DNA of 64,000 bases from DASPHG01 sp963748315. GTDB taxonomy: Bacteria > Actinomycetota > Thermoleophilia > Solirubrobacterales > Thermoleophilaceae. The stretch spans positions 1-64,000 of the forward strand of contig CAVVIK010000003.1 in NCBI GenBank assembly GCA_963748315.1. Reading direction: 5' to 3'. The notes under the pieces are model-generated. The model was not told where the DNA came from. It worked only from the letters and a program-made list of their open reading frames with translations, and searched no databases. Both the position numbers and the translations under genes were made by a program. Numbering within the stretch: position 1 is the first letter of the stretch; every line of letters begins with the position of its first letter. Below, piece by piece: positions 35,031 through 43,183 of the stretch.

Positions 35031-37735
35031 ATGAGGAGGGGGGTCTCCTGCGCAGTGATCGCGCTCGCCGCGTTGCCGGCGACTGCAGCCGCGCAGGATC
35101 CACCTCCGGTCACCGCCCCCGTCTTCCAGGGCTTCCGGTCGGTGCTCGCGCAGGGCGAGGGGCAGCAGCTCAACGCCGTCGAGTTCGGCTCCTACCAGCT
35201 CTCCGGCGAGCCGCCCGAGACGTACACGAGCCAGCAGCCGCTCTACGTCGACATCATGCCGCGCGCGTCCGCGCTGACGACCGACGACCTCGACCGCTAC
35301 TACAAGCACACGGAGTTCGGCGAGATGCCCGGCGGGGTCGGCACGCAGTACTCGCCGCGGCCAGGCGCGCAGGTCTTCCGCGACGCCGAGTTCGGGATGG
35401 CGCACATCTACGGCGACACGCGTTCCGACGTGATGTTCGGCGCGGGCTATGCGACGGCGGAGGAGCGGCTGTTCGCGATGGACATCCTCCGCCACGCAGC
35501 GAAAGGAACGCTCGCCGAGCTGATCGGCCCGGACGGCGCCGAGATGGACCGCGAGCAGCTAACCGACCAGGACTTCACCGACGAGGAGCTGCGCGAGCAG
35601 TTCGACAACCTCCCGGAGCAAGTTCGGCGACACCGGCGTGCGCGGGCAGCAGGACATCCTCGACTACATCGCGGGCATCAACGCGCGCATCGACGACGTG
35701 AAGAGCGACCCGACGATCCTGCCCGCCGAGTACGCGGCCCTCAACGTCAGCCCGGACGAGTGGGACGTGTCCGACAGCGTCGCGATGGCGGTGCTGCTGG
35801 TGACGCAGTTCACCGTGTCGAACGGCGGCGAGGAACGGAACGCGATGATGCGGCTCGAGTTCCGCAAGCGCTTCGGCAAGCGCTGGCGCGCGCGTTTCGA
35901 CGACTTCCGCAACCGCGACGACCCGGAGACGTTCACGGTCGCGCGGCGCGAGCACCGCTCGGACAGGCCGGGCAGGCGGCGCGCGGGCGTGAACGTAATG
36001 CCGGACCTCGGCTCGATCGAGAGCTTCAATCCCCAGACGACGGGCCCGGGCGCCGCCGAGGCGGGCGCGACCGCGCCGTGGGTCGAGCGGGTGTCGAAGT
36101 TCAAGCGCGCCCTCCCCCACCACGCCTCGAACGGCGTCGTGGTCGGCTCGCGCTTCTCGGAGACCGGCCGGCCGCTGTGGGCCGCGGGCCCGCAGGTCGA
36201 CTACTGGTCACCGCAGATCTTCGTCGAGTACGAGCTGCACGGAGGCGGGCTCGACGGAACCGGAGTGACGTTCCCCGGTGCCAGCCCGTGGCCATTGATC
36301 GGACACGGGATCGACTTCGCATGGAGCGGCACGAGCGCGAACGGCGACAACCAGGACACGTTCGTCGAGTGGCTGTGCGAGCCGGACGGGTCCGACCCGA
36401 CGTCCGGAGAGCCGCAGCTACATGTACAAGGGCGACTGCACGCCGTTCCGCGAGCGCGACGTCTCGGTGACCACGCCGCCTCCGTCGGCCGGCAACATGA
36501 GCCCGCAGGAGGAGATCGTCTACCACCCGCTGCGCTCCGTGCACGGGCCGGTCTTCGCGTTCGCGACGGTCGACGGCAAGCCCGTCGCGCTGACCAAGGC
36601 GAAGGGCGTCAACTTCCGCGAGCTCGACGCCGTGCTGCCGTTCATGCACGTGGCCGAGAACGAGCCGACCGGCTACCGGAGCTTCGTCCGCACCTTCAGC
36701 CCGTTCCCGGGGACGGAGAACTGGTTCTACGTCGACAACGAGCGCGCGGGCTTCATGCAATCCGGCTACTACCCCGCGCACGCGCGCGGAGCGGACGTCG
36801 ACCTCCCCTACAACGGCGACGGCAGCGGCGACTGGCAGGGCTTCGACCCCTCCGACTACACCTACGAGCACATCCCGCTTCGCCGGCGCCCGAAGGCGGT
36901 CGACTCGCGGCAGCCGATCATCATCAGCTGGAACCAGAAGGAGGCGCCCGGCTGGCGCAAGGGCCCGACCGAGTGGGGCGACGGGTCCGTCCACCACGCC
37001 GAGATGCTCAACCGCTGGGTGCGGCGCGAGATCAGGAAGGGCGACGGCAAGATCGACCTGACCGCGCTGACGCGGGCGGTCAACCGCGCGGCGACGACCG
37101 ACCTGCGCGCGCAGCACGTCTACCCGTGGATGCGGCGCGTGATCCGCGGCGCGCGCGGCCAGAACAAGGAGCTCCTGGCACTCATCGACGAGTGGTGGAA
37201 GGCCGGCGGCCAGCGGCTCGACGAGGACGGCGACAACATCTACGAGCACAGCCCCGGTGTCGCGCTCTTCGACCAGTGGTGGCCGCTCTTCGTGCGCGCG
37301 TCGTTCCAGCCCGCGCTCGGCAAGAGCCTGTTCGACAAGGTCGAGGGCTTCCTCCCGCTCAGCAGCACGGTCTCAGGCGACTGGGGCTGGCGCTGGTCGA
37401 GCAACGTCGAGAAGGACCTGCGGATGGTGCTCGGACGCAGGGTCAGGGGCGCACACTCGCGTCTCTACTGCGGCGGCAAGAAGCAGCGCGGCGCGCGACG
37501 ACGCTGCCGGGCGGTCCTGCTGCGGACGCTGAAAGACGCCGCTGCGGCCACCTCGGAGGAGTACGGCAGCGCCGACCCCGGCAACTGGCAGGTCCCGGCG
37601 CTGTGCGACGACGCCAGCCCGCCGACCTGCGACCAGAACGTCCCGACTGCGCTCGGGGCCGTGGACACCCCCGCCTTCCCGTGGCAGAACCGCGGGACCT
37701 ACCACCAGGTCGTCGAGCTAACCGAGCACCGCTAG
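35031..37735 (+). CDS. Penicillin acylase-family (Ntn) hydrolase, two frameshifts
   Basis: A signal peptide (MRRGVSCAVIALAALPATAAAQ) precedes an Ntn acylase of about 900 residues. The alpha-chain has FRDAEFGMAHIYGDTRSDVMFGAGYATAEERLFAMDILRHAAKGTLAE. The beta-chain nucleophile region is HHASNGVVVGSRFSETGRPLWAAGPQVDYWSPQIFVEYELHGGGLDGTGVTFPGASPWPLIGHG, where the Ser before Asn is the autocatalytic N-terminus. VEKDLRMVLGRR and LFDQWWPLFVRA lie near the C-terminus. One-base shifts near 35620 and 36410 split it into three frames. It is exported and probably hydrolyses acyl-amide bonds (penicillins or acyl-homoserine lactones). It shares a CTAG stop with its convergent neighbour. Confidence 0.85.
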
Positions 37736-38286
37736 CTCGGGAGGTCCTCGAGCCCCTCGTCCTGCTCGACGCCGAGCGAGTTCAGCGTGAACGCGACCAT
37801 GTGGTACTGGCCGACGACCATCGGGATCTCGATCAACTGCTTCTCGTCGTAGGCCTTCGCCAGCTGCGCCCAGGTGTCGTCGCCGATCTTCGCGTCCGCG
37901 TGCAGCTCGTCGGCCGCGCGCAGGAGCGCTGACTCCGCGTCGGACCAGCCGTCGGCGTCCGGGCCGTCGACGACGCGGTCGATCGTCTCGCGCTCGATCC
38001 CGCCCGCCTCGGAGATGCGCACGTGCTGTCCCCACTCGTACGGCGAGGCGCAGTTGAGCGCCGTGCGCAGGATCAGGAGCTCACGGTCGCGGCCCGACAG
38101 CGTCCCGGCCGTCAGCAGGTAGCCGCCGAACGGCATCCAGGCCTTGAACAGCTCCGGGTTGCGGGCGAAGGTCGAGAAGATGTTGAGCCGGCCGAGCGGC
38201 ATGTCGGTGCCGGGCGGCTTCGCACCCAGGATCGGCGCGACGTCCTCGCCCCACTGGTCCTCGGGGAGCGGATCGATCCGTGCCAT
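37732..38286 (-). CDS. Carboxymuconolactone decarboxylase-family protein
   Basis: The 184-residue all-helical protein contains PELFKAWMPFGGYLLTAGTLSGRDRELLILRTALNCASPYEWGQHVRISEAGGIERETIDRV and VVGQYHMVAFTLNSLGVEQDEG. The RE-LILR-A---C---YEW-QH segment is the CMD/AhpD core. The CxxC of AhpD peroxidases is absent (only one Cys, with E--QH), so it belongs to the hydrolase/decarboxylase-like or unknown subfamily. Its ATG overlaps the SDR stop by one base (TGATG), so it is co-translated with that dehydrogenase. Confidence 0.82.
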   Translation of the reverse strand: MARIDPLPEDQWGEDVAPILGAKPPGTDMPLGRLNIFSTFARNPELFKAWMPFGGYLLTAGTLSGRDRELLILRTALNCASPYEWGQHVRISEAGGIERETIDRVVDGPDADGWSDAESALLRAADELHADAKIGDDTWAQLAKAYDEKQLIEIPMVVGQYHMVAFTLNSLGVEQDEGLEDLPS

Positions 38287-39065
38287 CAGGTCCTGAATCC
38301 CACGCCGAGCCCGCCGTCGACGACGAGGCTCTGGCCGGTCATGTACGAGGACTCGTCGCTCATCAGGAACAGCGCAGCGTACGCGACCTCCGACGCCGTG
38401 CCCTGGCGGCCGAGCGGGATGTGCACCTCGGCGCGCTGCGGCGCGAGCTTCGTGGCGAGCCGCCCCAGCGGCGTGTCGATCAGGCCAGGGATCAAGAGGT
38501 TCACTCGGACCGACGGCGCTCCCTCGATCGCGCCGTTGCGTACCAGCGACTCGAGCGCCCCCTTCGATGCGGCGTAGGCGGGCGAGGGCATCGTCTCGCG
38601 TGACGCCAGCGATCCGGTCAGGACGATCGAGCCGCCGTCGGCGAGCGCCGGGAGCCCGTGCTTGAGCCCGAGGAAGTGACCGCGCGCGTTCACGGCCATC
38701 ACCCTGTCCCAGTCCTCGACCGTCGTCCCCTGCAGGCCGAGCCCGCCCGCGACGCCCACGTTCAGCACGATTCCGTCGAGGCCGCCCAGCCCCGACTTCG
38801 CCTCGCCGACCATGCGCGCGACGTCGTCTTCATTCGAGGCGTCGGCTGCGATCGCTACGGCCGTGGCGTCCTCGGCCCGCACGAGTTCGGCTGTTTCTTC
38901 GGCGGTCGCCTCGTTCAGGTCGGCGACGGCGACCGTGGCGCCCTCGCGGGCGAAGAGCACGGACATCGCCCGGCCGTTCCCGACCGGCGGATCCTCGATG
39001 CCGTAGTTCTCCTGGCCGCCGCCGACAATGAGGATCTTCCGGCCCGCCAGTCGCTCCGCGCCCAC
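38286..39065 (-). CDS. Short-chain dehydrogenase/reductase
   Basis: The 259-residue SDR has a slightly unusual nucleotide loop, ILIVGGGQENYGIEDPPVGNGRAMSVLFAREGATVAVADLN, with an insertion between the glycines. NVGVAGG replaces NNAG. The catalytic residues are in IVLTGSLAS (Ser) and YAASKGALESLVR (Tyr, Lys). The C-terminus MTGQSLVVDGGLGVG is typical of FabG-like members. It should be a soluble NAD(P)H-dependent oxidoreductase of unknown substrate, probably acting with the coupled CMD protein. GMGAERLAGRK places the start close to the strand, so ATG 39063-39065 is sound. Confidence 0.87.
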   Translation of the reverse strand: MGAERLAGRKILIVGGGQENYGIEDPPVGNGRAMSVLFAREGATVAVADLNEATAEETAELVRAEDATAVAIAADASNEDDVARMVGEAKSGLGGLDGIVLNVGVAGGLGLQGTTVEDWDRVMAVNARGHFLGLKHGLPALADGGSIVLTGSLASRETMPSPAYAASKGALESLVRNGAIEGAPSVRVNLLIPGLIDTPLGRLATKLAPQRAEVHIPLGRQGTASEVAYAALFLMSDESSYMTGQSLVVDGGLGVGFRT

Positions 39066-39086
39066 GGGCGCGACCCTACAGCTACG

Positions 39087-39416
39087 TCAGCGCGACCGCG
39101 TGTCGCTCGGCTCGACCTCGGCATCCGGGTCGATCTCGGCCGCCTGCCGCTGGTGCTGCTCGGCCTCTGCCCGCGCGCTCTCGGCGCGAGCTGCCTGGTG
39201 CTCCGCGGCCGCGGCCTCGCGCCGCGCGCGAGCGGCCCGTTCCTCAGCCTGAGCCTTCTGCTGGTCGGCCTCCAGCCCACGGGTGTGTGCCGTCTGCCGA
39301 AGCTCGCCGGCTTCCTCGCGACGGCCCTCGAGCTGGCGCTCGCGTTGCTTGCGTACGAGCATCCAGATGATCGCCAGGACCACGAGCGCTGCCAAAACGA
39401 TGAGCACGACTTCCAT
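39087..39416 (-). CDS. Single-pass membrane protein with Ala/Glu/Arg-rich coiled coil
   Basis: MEVVLIVLAALVVLAIIWMLVRK is one N-terminal helix; the remaining 85 residues (RERQLEGRREEAGELRQTAH, EERAARARREAAAAEHQAARAESARAEAEQHQRQAAEI) are highly charged coiled coil facing the cytoplasm. GGAGG lies about nine bases upstream of ATG 39414-39416. Similar short proteins are common and uncharacterised in Actinobacteria. It sits between the SDR and a nucleotide cyclase on the same strand, but with 60-base gaps and no obvious functional tie. Confidence 0.7.
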   Translation of the reverse strand: MEVVLIVLAALVVLAIIWMLVRKQRERQLEGRREEAGELRQTAHTRGLEADQQKAQAEERAARARREAAAAEHQAARAESARAEAEQHQRQAAEIDPDAEVEPSDTRSR

Positions 39417-39479
39417 GCGAACTCCCTCCTCGGGGTTTTGCAGCCCGTCCGCCCTAGGAGTGCCCGGTGTGGGGGTTCC

Positions 39480-40385
39480 CTAACCGCTCCGATGCCGCTC
39501 TGAGCGCTCGACCTCGGACACCCTGAGCTCCTTCGGCGCACCGGGCGCCTTCAGCCGCTTCGCCCTGGCGATATCGAACAGCTCCGGATCGAGCGCGCGG
39601 CAGCTGACCTCCGACACGAGCACCTGCTGCGGGCTCGCAGCCTCGACGACGCGTGCGGCGATGTTGACGTCGACGCCGAGGTAGTCGCCACCGAGCTTGC
39701 GCGGCTTCCCGGCGTGCACGCCGGACCGCAGGCGGGGCCGGTGCCCCGCAACTTCGATCTCCCCCATTCCGTCGCGAGCGTCGAGCGCTGCGACGACCGC
39801 GTCATTCGAATGCTCGAACACGGCCATGGTGCCGTCGCCGAGGTGCTTGACGACGGCGCCGTCGTGTTCTTCGATCGCCGTGTCGATGACATCGCCGACT
39901 TCGCGCAGCAGCGCGATCGCCTGCTCGTCACCGACCTCGAGCGCCCACGACGAGAACCCGACCAGGTCGGTGAAGAGGAGTGCGACCTCCTCCGTTCCCC
40001 GGCCGCGGCCCGTCGCCTCGGACAGGTTCTGCCACACCTGGAGCGCGCCCAGGCCGAGCTCGTGGGCAACGCTCGGGCGATCGCTGCGCTGGAGAGCCGA
40101 GACCTGGCGCGCGATGACCGCGGGCGGCGCGTCGCCGGCGGTCGAGAGCGGGTCGCCGAAGCGCGCGTCTCCGGGGAGCCGCTTGCGCAGCCAGCGGGCG
40201 ACAGCCAGCAGCTGTGGCGCGCTGTCGGCCTGGACCGCCCTGGCCCTGATCCGCGCCAGTCGCCGCTCCCGCTTGCCCTCGGTCTCCTCGAGCTCCTCTG
40301 CCACGGCGGCGAAGGCTCTCACAAGGCCGGTCGCTTTTCCGCGCTTGTCTTCGCGCGCGTGCGCGCGCACGCGTGAGTGGCCCAT
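39480..40385 (-). CDS. Class III adenylate/guanylate cyclase
   Basis: The N-terminal 125 residues are helical (GLVRAFAAVAEELEETEGKRERRLARI, LLAVARWLRKRLPGD). The cyclase homology domain is VALLFTDLVGFSSWALEVGDEQAIALLREVGDVIDTAIEEHDGAVVKHLGDGTMAVFEHSNDAVVAALD, with the metal-binding Asp in FTDLVGFS and LGDG. RLRSGVHAGKPRKLGGDYLGVDVNIAARVVEAASPQQVLVSEVSCRAL contains the N--AR transition-state residues. The substrate-specifying positions are not typical enough to tell cAMP from cGMP. No membrane helix is present, so it is soluble. It is divergent from the repeat protein at 40444. Confidence 0.87.
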   Translation of the reverse strand: MGHSRVRAHAREDKRGKATGLVRAFAAVAEELEETEGKRERRLARIRARAVQADSAPQLLAVARWLRKRLPGDARFGDPLSTAGDAPPAVIARQVSALQRSDRPSVAHELGLGALQVWQNLSEATGRGRGTEEVALLFTDLVGFSSWALEVGDEQAIALLREVGDVIDTAIEEHDGAVVKHLGDGTMAVFEHSNDAVVAALDARDGMGEIEVAGHRPRLRSGVHAGKPRKLGGDYLGVDVNIAARVVEAASPQQVLVSEVSCRALDPELFDIARAKRLKAPGAPKELRVSEVERSERHRSG

Positions 40386-40443
40386 TCGGCTAGGGGTCAG
40401 GGGCGGACTTCAAGCGCTGGGCACCCGTGCCGATGCGATTCCC

Positions 40444-41817
40444 ATGCAGGCTGTGCTTGTCCTGTTCGTGCTTGCCGTGGTCGGTTCCACGGCCTGGCTA
40501 GCGCTGGACGCGTCCAAGCGCGACTGGACCGACAACAGCTTTGCCAAGAACGTCCCTTCGTGGGCGATCGGCTCGCTGCTGCTCTGGCCGATCGTCTTCC
40601 CGATGTACGTGTTCTCGCACCGGAAGAACGCGCCGCTGCTCGCGAAGCCGGAGGCTGCTCCAGCCGCTGCGATGGCCGCGGCCGGCCCGTCCGAGCAGTA
40701 CGGCCCATCGATCGACGAGATCGAGCAGGAGCCGGCCGTCGAGATCGTCGAGCCGGAGCCGGTCGTGCAGGTGGAGCCTGAGCCGGTCGTGGACGTCGCC
40801 CCGCCGGAACCTGTGGTCGACGTCGTCCCCCCGGAGCCAGTCGTCGACGTCGTCCCGCCCGAGCCCACCGTCGAGGTGGAGCCCGAGCCCGTCGTCGAGA
40901 TCAGCCAGCCCGAACCGGTCGTCGATGTTGTTCCCCCTGAGCCCGTCGTCGACGTCGTCCCCCCGGAACCCGTCGTCGACGTCGTCCCGCCCGAGCCCAC
41001 CGTCGAGGTGGAGCCCGAGCCGGTCCTCGAGATCAGCGAGCCCGAGCCGGTCGCATTCCAGCCTGAGCCTGAGCCTGACCCCGTCGCCCCGGAGCCTGAG
41101 CCAGTCGTTCCGGACTCCGAGCCGGCGCCGATGATCGACGCGGGGCCCGAGGCGGACTCCGTGCTCGAGATCTCCTACCCCATGCCCGACGACGCACCCC
41201 CCGGCCTCTCCGTAGACGCCTTCAAGGACATCAAGCCGGTCGCCTTCGGCGGCATCGTGGTCGAGGAGACCGAGCGCGCGCCGGAGCCCGCCCCCGAGCC
41301 CGAGATCGAGGCGCAGCCCGAGCCGGTGGTCGATGTCCATCCGGAGCCGATCGTCGAGGAAGCCCCCGCCCCCGACTTCGAGCCGCTCACCTACCCGGGC
41401 GTCGAGGACGTCCCGCCGCTCGCGCCCGAGTTCGAAGCTGAGCCGGCCATCGAGCCCGAGCCGGCGATGGCGCCGGCCGTCGCCGAGCCCGTGGTCGAGG
41501 AAACAGTGGCCGACGAGCCCAAGCCGAAGAAGCGGGGCTTCCGGATCCCGAACCCCGAGCTCAAGCTTCCGAGCTTCGGCAAGAAGAAGGCCAAGGCGGA
41601 TGCCCCGGCCGAGCCGAAGTCGAAGGGCGGCCTGAAGCTCCCGCAGATCACCCTGCCGCCCAACCTGCAGGGCCCTCTGAGCGACCTCGAGCGCAAGATC
41701 GCCCTCGGCTCGATCCTGGCGATCGTGGCCGCCGGCGCGTTCGGGTATTCGACCGCGCCCTCGGACGACGCGGGCGCTCCCCCGCCGACTCCCACTCCCG
41801 CGGCCGCCTCGCGCTAG
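40444..41817 (+). CDS. Membrane protein with long Pro-Glu-Val repeat region
   Basis: MQAVLVLFVLAVVGSTAWLALDASKRDW and SWAIGSLLLWPIVFPMYVFSHRK are two N-terminal helices. Residues about 90-220 consist of EPVVDVV/PPEP units, arranged as two near-identical blocks each ending TVEVEPEPV-EIS-PEP. A less regular acidic Pro-rich region follows to residue 360. Then comes a basic segment (KPKKRGFRIPNPELKLPSFGKKKAK) and a last helix KIALGSILAIVAAGAFGYS. Such Pro-Glu repeats form stiff extended rods, as in TonB-like spacers; here both ends are membrane-embedded. No family is recognised. Confidence 0.7.
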   Translation: MQAVLVLFVLAVVGSTAWLALDASKRDWTDNSFAKNVPSWAIGSLLLWPIVFPMYVFSHRKNAPLLAKPEAAPAAAMAAAGPSEQYGPSIDEIEQEPAVEIVEPEPVVQVEPEPVVDVAPPEPVVDVVPPEPVVDVVPPEPTVEVEPEPVVEISQPEPVVDVVPPEPVVDVVPPEPVVDVVPPEPTVEVEPEPVLEISEPEPVAFQPEPEPDPVAPEPEPVVPDSEPAPMIDAGPEADSVLEISYPMPDDAPPGLSVDAFKDIKPVAFGGIVVEETERAPEPAPEPEIEAQPEPVVDVHPEPIVEEAPAPDFEPLTYPGVEDVPPLAPEFEAEPAIEPEPAMAPAVAEPVVEETVADEPKPKKRGFRIPNPELKLPSFGKKKAKADAPAEPKSKGGLKLPQITLPPNLQGPLSDLERKIALGSILAIVAAGAFGYSTAPSDDAGAPPPTPTPAAASR

Positions 41818-41883
41818 CGCTTGCCCGCGCCAGCAGGGGAAAATCCGCTTTGCGGACGCCGAAAGCTGCGCTAGATTCGCTCT

Positions 41884-42504
41884 ATGGACGCGCGCCGTAC
41901 GGATGTGCTGAAGGCCTCTCCTCGCATGTTCGAGTCGGATCTCCTGGACCGCCTCTCGCGCGTGCATCCGGTCGTGCCTGTCCTGATCTTCCTGCCGGTG
42001 ATCACCGTGCTGGCCGGAACGGCGGCCGAGCGCATGGGGCCGTTCGAGACGCTCGCATGGATCGGTGGCGGCTACGTCTTCTGGACGCTCACCGAGTACT
42101 GGCTGCACCGAGTGATCTTCCACTTCGAGCCGGAAGATGGGATCGGCGCGCGGCTCCACTGGATCATGCACGGCGTCCACCACGACCATCCGAACGACCC
42201 GATGCGGCTCGTGATGCCGCCGTCGGTCAGCGTCCCCCTGTCGGCGCTGTTCTACCTCGGCTTCTACCTGGTGCTCGGCGACACCTACGCGCTCGCGTTC
42301 GGCGCCGGGTTCCTCGGCGGCTACCTCCTCTACGACATGACGCACTACCACGTGCATCACCACAAGCCGCGCACGCGCGCCGGCAAGCGCTTGCGCCAGC
42401 TGCACATGCGCCACCACTTCCAGGACGACACGCGCGGCTTCGGCGTGAGCGCGCCGTGGTGGGACCTCGTGTTCGGCACCGCTCCGCGGAACCGGCGCGG
42501 CTAA
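41884..42504 (+). CDS. Fatty acid hydroxylase/sterol desaturase-family membrane protein
   Basis: Four hydrophobic segments (HPVVPVLIFLPVITVLAG, ETLAWIGGGYVFWTLTEYWL, PLSALFYLGFYLVLG, YALAFGAGFLGGYLLYD) and the di-iron histidine boxes HRVIFH, HGVHHDHP, HYHVHHH and HMRHHF are present in order. It should hydroxylate the acyl chain of a lipid using O2 and reduced cofactor at the membrane. The length of 206 residues is typical of the ceramide 2-hydroxylase-like bacterial forms. It lies near a wax-ester synthase gene, consistent with lipid modification. It shares stop bases with the convergent methyltransferase (CTAA). Confidence 0.87.
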   Translation: MDARRTDVLKASPRMFESDLLDRLSRVHPVVPVLIFLPVITVLAGTAAERMGPFETLAWIGGGYVFWTLTEYWLHRVIFHFEPEDGIGARLHWIMHGVHHDHPNDPMRLVMPPSVSVPLSALFYLGFYLVLGDTYALAFGAGFLGGYLLYDMTHYHVHHHKPRTRAGKRLRQLHMRHHFQDDTRGFGVSAPWWDLVFGTAPRNRRG

Positions 42505-43154
42505 AGGCGCTCCACCGCCACTGAGCTGTCGACCTCCTCGACTATCCGCCAGTCGGGTAGGGCTCCGGGCCCGCGGAAGAGCGAGTCGACGACGAGCGTG
42601 GGTCCCGGCCCCGCATCGCCACCGCCAGGGTGACCGACACGCGCGTCGTGGAAGATGACGACGCCCCCGGTAACGACGTGCGGCGAGAACGCCTCCCAGT
42701 CGCTCCGGGCGCCTGCCTCGGAATGATCGCCGTCGATGAACAGCAGGTCGATCGGGTCGGACCATCCATCCGCCACCGCGGCCGAGCGCGCGATGTGCCA
42801 TTCGACGTGCGGGCCTCCACGCTCGCGGGTGGCGCGCTCCATGACCCGCCGCGTGGCACGCTCGGTGCCCTTCCAACCGAACAGGAGCGCATTGCCCTCG
42901 TACGAGTCGATCAGGTGGAGCGTCGCGTCGGCATCCATCGCCCGCGCGAACACGACGGCCGACGACCCCTCGTACGTCCCGATCTCGACGACCGTTCGGC
43001 GCCCAGGGGCGAGCCGCGCGAGGAGGGCGGCCTCGGCATCCGAGTGCATCGGCCGCGGAGGGACGAGCCCGACCCGCAGCGCGAAGCCGCGGATCCGCTC
43101 GGAGTTCTTGATGCGCTCCGGGGTGGCATGGCGAACGGCAGCCGGAAGAGGCAC
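42501..43154 (-). CDS. Class I SAM-dependent methyltransferase
   Basis: The 217-residue protein contains RRTVVEIGTYEGSSAVVFARAMDADATLHLIDSYEGN (SAM-binding glycine motif EIGTYEGSS, acidic IDSYE), IDLLFIDGDHSEAGARSDWEAFSPHVVTGGVVIFHDARVGHPGGG and LPDWRIVEEVDS. The FIDGDHS----SDWEAF---V--GG---FHD pattern is Methyltransf_24, often found in secondary metabolism and polysaccharide clusters. Substrate is unknown. It is divergent from the wax-ester synthase gene with a very short gap, so the two may share a promoter region. Confidence 0.85.
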   Translation of the reverse strand: MPLPAAVRHATPERIKNSERIRGFALRVGLVPPRPMHSDAEAALLARLAPGRRTVVEIGTYEGSSAVVFARAMDADATLHLIDSYEGNALLFGWKGTERATRRVMERATRERGGPHVEWHIARSAAVADGWSDPIDLLFIDGDHSEAGARSDWEAFSPHVVTGGVVIFHDARVGHPGGGDAGPGPTLVVDSLFRGPGALPDWRIVEEVDSSVAVERL

Positions 43155-43183
43155 CGGCGCATTGTGACCGGAGGGCGGTCGCG

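Noticed and set aside
40787..41060. CRISPR-like array
   Set aside because: The repeats are in-frame coding repeats (27-base units) without spacers and no cas genes are present.
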